This document shows, piece by piece, positions 17,477-26,204 of a stretch of DNA of 64,000 nucleotides. The notes beneath the pieces are model-generated. The model was not told where the DNA came from, did no database searches, and saw only the letters and a list, made by a program, of their open reading frames with translations. Source of the DNA: Phragmitibacter sp965284365 (lineage in GTDB: Bacteria > Verrucomicrobiota > Verrucomicrobiia > Verrucomicrobiales > Verrucomicrobiaceae). The position numbers and the translations under genes were made by a program. How positions within the stretch are numbered: position 1 is the stretch's first letter; every line of letters begins with the position of its first letter. The stretch is taken from positions 1,736,001 to 1,800,000 of the forward strand of contig OZ260079.1 in assembly GCA_965284365.1 (NCBI GenBank). Reading direction: 5' to 3'.

Positions 17477-20005
17477 ATGAAGCTCATTTGCGCTCTGCTC
17501 ACTCTCAGTCCGCTCGTCGTGATGGCGGCGGAGGTGTCGTTCAATCGGGACATTCGGCCCATCCTTTCGGACAATTGCTACTACTGCCACGGCACGGACT
17601 CGAACCACCGTAAGGCGGGGCTCAGGTTGGACACCTTTGCTGGAGCCACTGCGGACAATGACGGTGTGCGTGTCATCGTCCCGGGCGATCCCGCGAAGTC
17701 GGAGCTTTGGCGTCGCATTGTCAGCGAGGATGAGGACGAGGTGATGCCGCCACCAGATGCGCACAAGGCGCCTTTCACTGCAGCTCAGCGCGACCTCATC
17801 AAGCGCTGGATCGAGCAAGGCGCGAAGTATGAAGCGCATTGGGCGTTCGTTCCGCCAGTGCGCGCTGAGGTGCCTGCGGGTGAGGTGGCAATTGACCACT
17901 TCATCGGGAAGCGATTGAAGGAGGGAGGGCTCGCCTTTTCACCTCAGGCTGAAGCGGGGTTACTGCTGCGTCGTGTGACGATCGATTTGACGGGATTGCC
18001 GCCGACGCTGACGGAACTAGAGGCGTTTCAAAAAGAAGCAGCGAAGGACTTCGAGGGCGCTTACTCCGCTGCGATTGATCGGCTGCTGAAGTCGCCGCGT
18101 TATGGCGAGCGCATGGCTTTGGATTGGCTGGATGTGGCGCGTTACGCCGACACGAACGGCTACCAGATGGATTCCTACAATATGAACTGGCCGTGGCGTG
18201 ACTGGGTGGTGCGGGCCTTTAATGAGAATATGCGGTTCGACCACTTCACTATCGAACAGCTCGCAGGAGACATGTTGGATAGGCCAACGCAGGATCAACT
18301 CATCGCCACCGCCTTCAATCGCAATCACATGCTTAATGCCGAAGGCGGAACCATCGCGGAGGAGAATCGCACGAAGAACGTCTTCGACCGCACCGAGACC
18401 ACCGGCACCGCTTTTCTCGGCCTGACCATGAACTGCTGCCAATGTCACGATCATAAGTTCGATCCACTGAAGCAGAGCGACTACTACTCGCTCTACGCCA
18501 TGTTCAACCAAATCAGCGAACCCGGTAGTGTGGACAAGCGCTTCGGCAAGAAGCCTTACAGCGACACCTATGACAACCTTTACGCGCTGGAGTCGCCCTA
18601 CATCACCCTCGCGACCCCGGAACAGCAGGCCGCGCTCGATGCAGCAGTAAAGAAAGCGGCGGCTGCGAGAAAGGCATTCATGGATGCCGCTTCGGAATAT
18701 CGAAAGCCCTTCACCCACTGGGTGCGGGAGATGCGCGACAATCCGGAACTCATTCCCCAGCGCATCAAAGATGACCTCATCAGCCGCTTCGTGCTGAGCG
18801 CGCCGCTCGACAAGCTCGACAACGGCAACACCCAGAAATTGCTCGAAGCCTATATGAAGACCCAGCCGCAGTGGCAGCCACTGCTTGAGGCCATGAAGGC
18901 ATCAAAGGAGAGCGAGGATGAAATAAGGCAGACCATCCCCCACGTCATGGTGATGCGCGATGATAAACCACGCGAGACCCACATCCTCAAACGCGGCAAC
19001 TATGAGACGCCAGGAGACAAAGTGGCGCCAGCCGTGCCTTCCTTTTTGCCACCACTTCCCGCAGGCATCAAAGCAGACCGGCTTGCCTTCGCGCAGTGGC
19101 TGGTTTCACCTGACCATCCGCTCATGAGCCGCGTTACGGTGAATCGCTCCTGGCAGATGTTCTTCGGTCGCGGGATCGTGAAAACCCCCGACGACTTCGG
19201 CCTGCAAGGAGCGCTTCCATCACATCCGGAACTGTTAGATTGGCTCGCCGTGGAGTTTCGCGAGAGCGGATGGAATGTGCAGCACCTCGTCAAGCTCATC
19301 GTCACCTCACGCGCCTACCGTCAGAGCTCCACAGTCACGCCTGCGCTGCTGGCCATAGATCCTGAAAACGTGCTGCTTGCCCGTGGTCCACGTCATCGTA
19401 TCGACGCGCGCTTTCTTCGTGATCAGGCACTCGCCATCTCCGGTCTGCTTGTCGAAAAGCGCGGAGGCCCATCCGTGATGCCGTATCAGCCGCCGGGGAT
19501 TTGGGAGGACATGAGCTTTGGCAAAAACCGCTACTTCCAAGGCACAGGCGAAGACTTGTACCGCCGTAGCCTCTACACCTTCTGGCGACGCAGCGTGGCA
19601 CCGGCGAACTTCTTCGATGTGACAGCCAGACAAGTCTGCGTCGTCAAGCCACAGCTAACCAGCACCCCGCTTCATGCGCTGACCATGCTGAACGATGTGA
19701 CTTATGTTGAAGCCGCTCGCGTGTGGGCAGAGCAGCTGGTCACATCATTGCCAGATGATGCCTCGCGTTTGAGACAAGCCTACCTCGTTGCCACCTCCCG
19801 TCACGCGGATGCGGAAGATTTCAAGAGCCTCCAGCGCGTCCTCGGCAGCGCCCTCGTCCACTACACCCAGCACAAGCAAGACGCCGAAAAACTCATCGCA
19901 TCCGGCGAATCCAAACCTAGCGGCAAGCTTCCACCCGCCGAGCACGCCGCCTGGACCACCGTTTGCCTCACGATCCTAAACCTTGATGAGACTCTGAACC
20001 GATGA
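17477..20005 (+). CDS. PSCyt1-DUF1549-DUF1553 secreted protein
   Basis: 842 aa with signal peptide MKLICALLTLSPLVVMAAE. The N-terminal planctomycete-type cytochrome c domain (PSCyt1) has CYYCH at 34-38 and the characteristic VSFNRDIRPILSDN, KAGLRLDTFAGA and GDPAKSELWRRI. DUF1549 follows (LRRVTIDLTGLPPT, ERMALDWLDVARYADTNGYQ, DRTETTGTAFLGLTMNCCQCHDHKFDP split over adjacent segments), then DUF1553 (NRSWQMFFGRGIVKTPDDFG, PSHPELLDWLAVEF, TSRAYRQSS, RHRIDARFLRDQAL). A second CQCH in the DUF1549 part may bind another heme. Its stop overlaps the DUF1501 start (ATGA), the usual PVC pairing. Function unknown; thought to be involved in degradation of complex glycans. Confidence 0.93.
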   Translation: MKLICALLTLSPLVVMAAEVSFNRDIRPILSDNCYYCHGTDSNHRKAGLRLDTFAGATADNDGVRVIVPGDPAKSELWRRIVSEDEDEVMPPPDAHKAPFTAAQRDLIKRWIEQGAKYEAHWAFVPPVRAEVPAGEVAIDHFIGKRLKEGGLAFSPQAEAGLLLRRVTIDLTGLPPTLTELEAFQKEAAKDFEGAYSAAIDRLLKSPRYGERMALDWLDVARYADTNGYQMDSYNMNWPWRDWVVRAFNENMRFDHFTIEQLAGDMLDRPTQDQLIATAFNRNHMLNAEGGTIAEENRTKNVFDRTETTGTAFLGLTMNCCQCHDHKFDPLKQSDYYSLYAMFNQISEPGSVDKRFGKKPYSDTYDNLYALESPYITLATPEQQAALDAAVKKAAAARKAFMDAASEYRKPFTHWVREMRDNPELIPQRIKDDLISRFVLSAPLDKLDNGNTQKLLEAYMKTQPQWQPLLEAMKASKESEDEIRQTIPHVMVMRDDKPRETHILKRGNYETPGDKVAPAVPSFLPPLPAGIKADRLAFAQWLVSPDHPLMSRVTVNRSWQMFFGRGIVKTPDDFGLQGALPSHPELLDWLAVEFRESGWNVQHLVKLIVTSRAYRQSSTVTPALLAIDPENVLLARGPRHRIDARFLRDQALAISGLLVEKRGGPSVMPYQPPGIWEDMSFGKNRYFQGTGEDLYRRSLYTFWRRSVAPANFFDVTARQVCVVKPQLTSTPLHALTMLNDVTYVEAARVWAEQLVTSLPDDASRLRQAYLVATSRHADAEDFKSLQRVLGSALVHYTQHKQDAEKLIASGESKPSGKLPPAEHAAWTTVCLTILNLDETLNR

Positions 20006-21435
20006 ATCCTTTCCACCAACACGCGCTGAATCTCACCCGTCGCCGTTTCCTCAGCACTACCGCGCTCACGCTGGGCGCACCTGCTTTGCAGTCGCTTTTG
20101 GCGGCGGAGACGGGGTTGCCCACGCTGCCGCACTTTGCACCGAAGGCAAAGCGCGTGATCTACATGATGCAGACGGGCGGTCCTTCGCATGTGGATCTCT
20201 TTGATGACAAACCGGAGCTGCGCAAACGCCGCAATCAGAACATCCCGGAGAGTGTGCTCGGCGGACTGCGCCTCACAACCATGACGGCGAACCAGAAGAG
20301 CAAGCCCTGTTTACCCGCAGCCTGGGGCGGCAAAGAACGCGGTCAATGTGGCATGTGGGTGAGTGATCTCCTCCCTCATACGGCGAGCATCGTCGATGAG
20401 TGCACCTTTATCCGCTCCATGCATGGTGAGCAGATCAATCACGCACCCGCAGTTGCCCACATGATGACAGGCCACAACCTGCCCGGCCGCCCGAGTATAG
20501 GCGCGTGGCTGAGCTATGGGCTGGGAACAACTTCGGACAATCTGCCATCGTTTGTCGTCATGACTTCACGCGATCAGGAGGCGTCCTGCGGCCAGTTCTT
20601 TTATGATTACTACTGGGGCGCGGGCTTCCTGCCAGGAAAGTATCAGGGCGTGCCGTTCCGTGGTGCGGGCGATCCCGTTTTGTATCTCAGCAATCCCGAA
20701 GGCATGGATCGTGGCCTCCGCCGCATGATGCTCGATGGCCTCGCGGAAATGAACCAGCATGCGCTGGAGCGCCTTGGGGACCCCGAGATCAACACACGCA
20801 TCGCGCAGTATGAAATGGCCTTCAAGATGCAAACCAGCGTGCCTGAACTCGCCGACCTGAGTGATGAACCGCAGAGCGTGCTCGATCTCTACGGCCCCGA
20901 TGTAAAACGCAAAGGGAGCTACGCCTATAACTGCCTCATGGCCCGCCGACTCGCCGAGCGCGGCGTGCGTTATGTGCAGCTGATGCACGCAGGTTGGGAC
21001 CAGCATGGCAATCTGCCCACGCAACTGCCCATCCAGTGCAAAGACACCGACCAGCCTAGCGCTGCACTTGTAAAGGATCTCAAAATGCGCGGCTTGCTTG
21101 ATGACACGCTCGTCATCTGGGGCGGCGAGTTTGGCCGCACGCCTTTTGTGCAAGGCGACATCAACAATCCCAAAGCCCACGGCCGCGACCATCATCCCCG
21201 CGCCTTTACCATGTGGCTCGCGGGCGGTGGTGTGAAGAAGGGCTGCATCTACGGCAGCAGCGACGATTTCGCTAATCATGCCTCCGAGAACCCCGTGCAC
21301 GTGCATGACCTCCAGGCCACGCTTCTCCATTTGTGCGGCATCCAGCACGAACGCTTCACCTATCGCCACCAAGGCCTCGACTTCCGCCTCACAGGTGTGG
21401 AGCCCTGCAAGGTGGTGAAAGGTATTATGGCGTGA
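20002..21435 (+). CDS. DUF1501 protein, Tat-type signal
   Basis: 477 aa; start overlaps the preceding stop. N-terminal twin-arginine signal (LTRRRFLSTTALTLGAPALQ). DUF1501 adopts an alkaline phosphatase/sulfatase-like fold; visible family motifs are YMMQTGGPSHVDLFD, PELRKRRNQNIPESV, GHNLPGRPSIGAWLSYGLG, LDDTLVIWGGEFGRTPF and GRDHHPRAFTMWLAGGGVK, followed by HVHDLQATLLHLCG. The conserved His/Asp residues could bind metals. Partner of the upstream DUF1549/DUF1553 protein, as in many Planctomycetes and Verrucomicrobia. No experimentally assigned reaction that I know of. Confidence 0.93.
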   Translation: MNPFHQHALNLTRRRFLSTTALTLGAPALQSLLAAETGLPTLPHFAPKAKRVIYMMQTGGPSHVDLFDDKPELRKRRNQNIPESVLGGLRLTTMTANQKSKPCLPAAWGGKERGQCGMWVSDLLPHTASIVDECTFIRSMHGEQINHAPAVAHMMTGHNLPGRPSIGAWLSYGLGTTSDNLPSFVVMTSRDQEASCGQFFYDYYWGAGFLPGKYQGVPFRGAGDPVLYLSNPEGMDRGLRRMMLDGLAEMNQHALERLGDPEINTRIAQYEMAFKMQTSVPELADLSDEPQSVLDLYGPDVKRKGSYAYNCLMARRLAERGVRYVQLMHAGWDQHGNLPTQLPIQCKDTDQPSAALVKDLKMRGLLDDTLVIWGGEFGRTPFVQGDINNPKAHGRDHHPRAFTMWLAGGGVKKGCIYGSSDDFANHASENPVHVHDLQATLLHLCGIQHERFTYRHQGLDFRLTGVEPCKVVKGIMA

Positions 21436-21500
21436 GTCGTCGCATTTCACACATGCTTTGTCGTTACTGTTGATGGTCGAGGCGCTTACACTCTGGAGTC

Positions 21501-23158
21501 ATGAGAATCCTAGTCACACTTCTGCTTACCCTCACCTACACCTTCGCAGATGAACAAGCGGATGTCATAGTCGTCACTGCCAATCCAGCAGGTGTCGCCT
21601 CTGCCGTAGCTGCGCTAGGAGCGGTGCCAAAGTCATTGTGCTTGAAGAATCCGCTCACGTCGGCGGTATCATCGCGGGCGGGTTAACGAACACCGACATC
21701 CGCAAGCATGGTGCCGTGGGCGGACTTTACAACGACTTCAAACGCCGCATCGTAGAGCACTACACCACGACCTACGGTGCGAACTCGAAGCAGGTGAAGG
21801 TGTGCAAGAACGGAAACATGTTCGAGGCACACGTTGCGGAAAAAACCTTCCGCGACATGCTCGCTTCGGAGAAGAACATCACACTTCTCCAGCGGTATTG
21901 CGTGGTCGCGGCGCGTGTGGTGGGCAGTGATGGTGCGGAGAAGGCCGCTCCTCCAGGCAAGCGGATCGACGGAGCCGCGCCGAAGGAGTTCGGGCCGACG
22001 GTGAAGCTTGTCAGCATCACAGCAGAGGACCTGAGCAAGCCTGGCACGCAGACCGAGTTCCGCGCCAGCACCTTCATTGACTGCACTTACGAGGGCGATC
22101 TCGCGGCCTTGGCTGGCGTGCCCTATCGCGTCGGACGCGAGAGCCGTGCAGCCTTTGGTGAACCCCATGCCGGGAATATCTACCTCCGTTTCAAAGACTA
22201 CAATCCGCTGCCTGGCAGCACAGGCGAAGCGGATGACGGGATTCAGGCCTTTTGCTTCCGCTTTCACCTCACCAAAGACAGAACGAACTCCATGCCTGTC
22301 GAGAAACCGGCGGGCTACAAACGCGAAGACTACAAGCACCTTCTCAACGACATCCGCAAAGGCCAGTTGCGGCGCTTCCGGGATACCATTCAGCTTTATG
22401 AAATGCCGAACGAAAAGTGGGAGGTGAACAGTGAACACAATGTCGCAGGCGGCGATGCGCCCAGCGAGTCGCTTGATCTAGCCGAGGAAAACTGGACCTG
22501 GCCTGAAGCCGGGCCGGAAGAACGCGCGCGCATCTTCAAGCGTTACTGGAGCCACAATGAGGGTCTCATCTGGTTGCTGCAGAATGACTCGGAAGTTCCG
22601 CAAAGCCTGCGCGATGAAGCCAGCCAGTGGGGCTTTCCCAAGGACGAGTTCACGGAAAATCGCCATCGGCCACATCACCTCTATGTCCGCCAAGGCCGCC
22701 GTATCTGGGGTGAATACACCGTGACTCAAAACGACGCCAGACCGATCTTCGAGACTGGCCTTCCCAAACGGCAGCCCGATGGCATCGCGGTCACCGAGTT
22801 TGAGTTCGACTCTCACGCAGTCACCAAGTTCAACCCGAGCTATCCGGGCGTACGGGAGGGATACATCTTCATCGCGCACGATCCTTTTCAAATTCCCTAT
22901 CGGATCGTGGTGCCAAAGAGTGTGGATGGCCTGCTCGTGCCCGTGGCATGCAGCGCCACGCATGTAGGCTATTCCGCCTTGCGCATGGAACCCGTCTTTA
23001 TGGCGCTGGGCGAAGCCTGCGGCATAGCGGCAAAGACCGCTCTAGATGCTAAAGTCGAACTTCGCGCTGTTGATGTGCCGGCGGTGCAAAAGGAGATCAT
23101 CAAACGCGGCGGCGTGGTGCTCTATGAAAACACCGCCCTCACACAGCCAGGCCTGTAA
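21501..23158 (+). pseudogene. FAD-dependent oxidoreductase interrupted by a frameshift
   Basis: The first part (21501-~21612) encodes a signal peptide (MRILVTLLLTLTYTFA) and the start of a Rossmann fold (DVIVVTANPAGVASAVA). The second, in another frame and open from about 21614 to 23158, continues ARSGAKVIVLEESAHVGGIIAGGL and then the FAD_oxidored body (STFIDCTYEGDLAALAGVPY, YRIVVPKSVDGLLVPVACSATHVGYSALRMEP, GEACGIAAKTAL). Loss of one base between 21611 and 21614 explains the break; one added base restores a normal FAD-binding motif. Either a recent mutation, since the rest is intact, or a sequence error. A second frameshift lies in the next gene. Related to the intact FAD gene at 24727. Confidence 0.8.
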
Positions 23159-23210
23159 CCAAATCATTCTACATCCGATGCCGCCAGGATCGCAGCTGTC
23201 CCTAAACACC

Positions 23211-23811
23211 ATGCTCAGACACTTCGTCCTGGCTGTATTCGCCATTATATCATTACAGGCTGAAGAACCTGTTTTGCCCCCAGAAGCTAAGCCACTGCTG
23301 CCTGACACGCCGATGCAGCCGACGCGGCCAAAGCCGGACGAAGGCAGCATTACCATGACAGAGTCAGGATTCCGGCTCGAATCACCAGGGAAACTGGAGA
23401 AGAGCTACAACCTTGCGGTGAGCCGTGCCTTCCCCCAAGCCATCGCCAAGGACCAGGTCTGCCTCGCGGTGATCAAAGCCCGCACGATTCAGACGGACAA
23501 GGCGTGACAAAGGACGCATCACTGTCGCCGTACAAAACACGAAGGACTACGGGACCACGCCGCTGTGGAAAAACTGGGTTGTGGGCAAGGTATGGGACAC
23601 CAGTTTCTTTAGCTTCACCGCCGCGCATGAGGTGATGGCGGGAGCGGGTATCGCCAAAATCAATGTAGGCGAGACGCAGCAGGTCATCGAGATCGCGGAC
23701 TTTCAGATCTACACCTTCCCCGTCGGTTTCGACATCAGTGGCAAAGCGAAGACCTTCGAAATTAAACACGCTACCAACGGCGGCAAGCCGACGCTAAAAC
23801 TGGAGGAATGA
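23211..23811 (+). pseudogene. Small secreted beta-rich protein, frameshifted
   Basis: The first frame, from the ATG at 23211, has a signal peptide (LRHFVLAVFAIISLQA), a Pro-rich linker and a beta-rich domain, ending at a TGA (23505-23507) just after KARTIQTDKA. Another frame, open across this point (RRDKGRITVAVQN...), carries on the same fold to 23811 (VWDTSFFSFTAAHEVM, AKINVGETQQVIEIADFQIY). The two together look like one ~200-aa protein with a one-base indel near 23490-23505. The fold resembles CBM4/9-like jelly rolls seen in other Verrucomicrobia, but I do not recognise the family with certainty. It follows the frameshifted FAD gene by 52 bp and was probably co-transcribed with it. Confidence 0.55.
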
Positions 23812-23868
23812 GGTTTCGACGAAATCACTTCATCAATGCAACTGAAGCAGCAGCCGCTTTTGTGTGGG

Positions 23869-24627
23869 CTAAACGGGCTTACCTCTCGACCGGTAAGCGC
23901 CCGGGGTCATCCCAGTGCGTTGCCTGAACTGAGATCCAAAGCTGCTGGCATCCACAAAACCACAGCTGCGGGCAATTTCGGTGATGCTCTGGCGGGTTTC
24001 GTCCAGTTGAGCCATGGCGGCGAGCACGCGCGTTTTTATAAGAAACTCCTGCGGGCTCATCCCAAAGGCGCTCTGAAAGCTGCGCTGCATTTGCCGCAGA
24101 GATTGACCGCACTCACAGGCCACTTCATAAAGCGAGACACTTTCTGCATGGTCGCGGCGGATGATTTCCACCGCCTTGGACACAGACTGCACCAGGGGCA
24201 GGCTCGCAGAATGATCAGCAGACCGGCGCATCAAGCCCATGGTACCCACGATCCGACCGTGGTGGTCCAGCATGGGCAGCTTCGTCACCACGAACCAGTC
24301 CAGCGTGCCCTGGCTGTCAAAGGCCAGCTCCAGGCGCTCTACGCGCTTCTCCTTGCCCGAAAGCACCAAGAAGTCGCCTTGCACATAATCATCCGCAATG
24401 GCCTTGGGCGTGATGTCGTGGTCGGTAAGTCCCAGGAGATCGCATTCGGACACGATCTTGTATCGGCGGAGCATCGCCGAGCTTGCCACCATAAAGCGCC
24501 CTTTTTTGTCCTTGGCCCAGTAGGTGATGCCAGGTATCTCGGCCAGCAATGGGTGCAGCAGGGAGTCCGGCTTGATTTGACCAAACCATTGCTGTCGTTC
24601 TTTCTGAAAGGAACGAGTCTCCGACAT
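23869..24627 (-). CDS. PAS-AraC transcriptional regulator
   Basis: 252 aa from the ATG at 24627 (MSETRSF); an alternative start at 24678 adds 17 residues of basic sequence. The N-terminal PAS domain is clear (LLAEIPGITYWAKDKKGRFM, LGLTDHDITP, then LDWFVVTKLPMLDHHGRIVGTMG), and the C-terminal AraC domain has two HTH motifs (SVSLYEVACECGQSLRQMQR and SITEIARSCGFVDASSFGSQF) ending in GMTPGAYR. PAS regulators of this kind occur frequently in Verrucomicrobia. Divergent from the FAD oxidoreductase operon at 24727, which it probably controls. Confidence 0.9.
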   Translation of the reverse strand: MSETRSFQKERQQWFGQIKPDSLLHPLLAEIPGITYWAKDKKGRFMVASSAMLRRYKIVSECDLLGLTDHDITPKAIADDYVQGDFLVLSGKEKRVERLELAFDSQGTLDWFVVTKLPMLDHHGRIVGTMGLMRRSADHSASLPLVQSVSKAVEIIRRDHAESVSLYEVACECGQSLRQMQRSFQSAFGMSPQEFLIKTRVLAAMAQLDETRQSITEIARSCGFVDASSFGSQFRQRTGMTPGAYRSRGKPV

Positions 24628-24683
24628 AGGCCGTTTGCGGCGCGTGATGGCAGGCTGGTAGTGTGGCGCATTTCGCATAGTCT

Positions 24684-24700
24684 TTGTCGTGAGATTGTCG
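24684..24700. promoter_or_regulatory. TTGTCG direct repeat in divergent regulator/FAD promoter region
   Basis: Two TTGTCG copies (24684-24689, 24695-24700) lie one helical turn (11 bp) apart, between the PAS-AraC gene and the FAD operon, 27 bp before the FAD start. AraC proteins often bind direct repeats. A single TTTGTCGT copy also occurs upstream of the related FAD gene (near 21461). Weak, pattern-based call. Confidence 0.3.
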
Positions 24701-24726
24701 CTTCAGACAGGGTATAGATCAAGACC

Positions 24727-26022
24727 ATGAAAACCATCCAAACCGACGTCCTTGTTTGTGGAGGCGGATGTGCAGGCATCGCCGCCGCTCTCTCCTCTGC
24801 ACGCAATGGAGCCAAAACGCTGCTCATCGAACGCGCGGGCTTCGCTGGTGGCATCATCACCACCGTAGGCTTGCCTTATTTCGACGGTTTGATCGACAAG
24901 CCAAGCGGACGCTTTGTGGTGAAGGGCATCGCGCTGGAGCTGCTGCAAAAGCTTGGCATTGCCAAAGAGGGAGCAAAGCACATTGACGACCTTCCTCCGG
25001 AGGTGGTCACCAAATACTGGGGAAGCATGTGGATCACGAATGTTGAGCAGTTCAAGATTCTGACCGATGAACTCATACTAAAGCAAGGTGACAATCTCAG
25101 CGTGCTCTACCACAGCTCAGCCTGTGACGTCGAGGTAAAGGAAGGGCGCGTGGCAGCCGTGATTATTGCGAACAAGGATGGCCTCACCCGCGTTGAGGCG
25201 AAACAAGTCGTGGACTGCACTGGCGATGGCGACATCGCGCATTGGGCAGGATGCCCGACGATCTCCTCGAAGCCGCTCATGCCGCTGACCATGCACTTCC
25301 GTATTGGTAATGTGGTTCCGGTCAAAGAGACCAAAGATGCAGCCAAGAAGGCTCTCATTGAAGCTCATCAAGCAGGCCGATTGCCAAACTTCTACGGACC
25401 AGGGCTGATGTTCGCCTTTGCCAAAGATGAATGTTATGTCCACGCTACCCGCGTCCCTGCGGACGCCACGAACGCCGCAGACTTCACCCGCGCCGAAATT
25501 CAAGGCCGTAAGGATGCGTGGACCATTTTCAATGAGTGGAAATCGAAGGTGCCCGGCTTCGAAAACAGCTACTACATCATGAGCGGTCCCTACATCGGAG
25601 TTCGCGACACTCGCCGCATTATTGGACTGAATGTGCTCACCCTCGAAGATCTGCAGAAGACCACGCGCCATGACGACGCCATCGCCACAGGCTGCTGGTT
25701 CCTCGACATTCATCCTCCGGAGGTCTCCGTGGGCAAACCCTTTACGGGTTCCGGCTTCCAGCCGAAGCCCTACGACATTTCATATCACACCCTCGTCCCG
25801 CAAAAGGTGAGCAACCTCCTTGTGGCTGGTCGCTGCCATAGCGCGAGCACAGAGGCGAGCGCCTCCAGCCGCGTCACCGCCACCGCCATGGCGCTTGGCG
25901 AGGCCGCAGGCACGGCCGCCGCACTTGCCATGAAAGCGAAGACCGAAGTCGGCACCTTAGACGGAGTGAAAGTGCGTGAAGCACTCACCCAACAAAACGG
26001 AGGCCCGTTTACTGAATCATGA
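24727..26022 (+). CDS. FAD-dependent oxidoreductase (FAD_oxidored family)
   Basis: 431 aa with a complete dinucleotide-binding motif near the start (TDVLVCGGGCAGIAAALSSA, then LLIERAGFAGG). Also VVDCTGDGDIAHWAGCP in the middle, IGVRDTRRIIG, and the C-terminal FAD segment (VSNLLVAGRCHSASTEASAS followed by ALGEAAGTAAALAM). No export signal is visible, unlike the paralogue at 21501. Its stop overlaps the start of a 61-codon Tat-signal peptide gene (ATGA at 26019), suggesting that the two products are made together and may be exported together. Substrate unknown; probably a sugar or hydroxy acid. Confidence 0.9.
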   Translation: MKTIQTDVLVCGGGCAGIAAALSSARNGAKTLLIERAGFAGGIITTVGLPYFDGLIDKPSGRFVVKGIALELLQKLGIAKEGAKHIDDLPPEVVTKYWGSMWITNVEQFKILTDELILKQGDNLSVLYHSSACDVEVKEGRVAAVIIANKDGLTRVEAKQVVDCTGDGDIAHWAGCPTISSKPLMPLTMHFRIGNVVPVKETKDAAKKALIEAHQAGRLPNFYGPGLMFAFAKDECYVHATRVPADATNAADFTRAEIQGRKDAWTIFNEWKSKVPGFENSYYIMSGPYIGVRDTRRIIGLNVLTLEDLQKTTRHDDAIATGCWFLDIHPPEVSVGKPFTGSGFQPKPYDISYHTLVPQKVSNLLVAGRCHSASTEASASSRVTATAMALGEAAGTAAALAMKAKTEVGTLDGVKVREALTQQNGGPFTES

Positions 26023-26204
26023 AGACCGAAACCAACCTCACTCGCCGCGAAGCCTTGCTCAGCGCCATCAAAGGCGCCGTTGCCACCTCCCTGGTCGTCC
26101 CGCTCATGACGGAAGCTGCAGAGCCTGCCGCGCCTCCCGAACCAGAGTTTGTGCCGGAGAATGATTATCCCTTCTTCGGCCATGAGCCGGACCCCCTGGC
26201 ATGA
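26019..26204 (+). CDS. 61-aa Tat-signal peptide protein
   Basis: MKTETNLTRREALLSAIKG begins a twin-arginine signal (RR at 9-10), followed by a hydrophobic stretch (AVATSLVVPLM), an Ala/Pro/Glu-rich linker and an acidic C-terminus (ENDYPFFGHEPDPLA). The gene overlaps both neighbours by ATGA junctions (26019-26022 and 26201-26204), so it is translationally embedded in the operon and very probably real despite its size. By analogy with small Tat-signal subunits of membrane-bound dehydrogenases, it could bring the signal-less FAD protein through the Tat pore; that is inference. No homologue recognised. Confidence 0.7.
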   Translation: MKTETNLTRREALLSAIKGAVATSLVVPLMTEAAEPAAPPEPEFVPENDYPFFGHEPDPLA

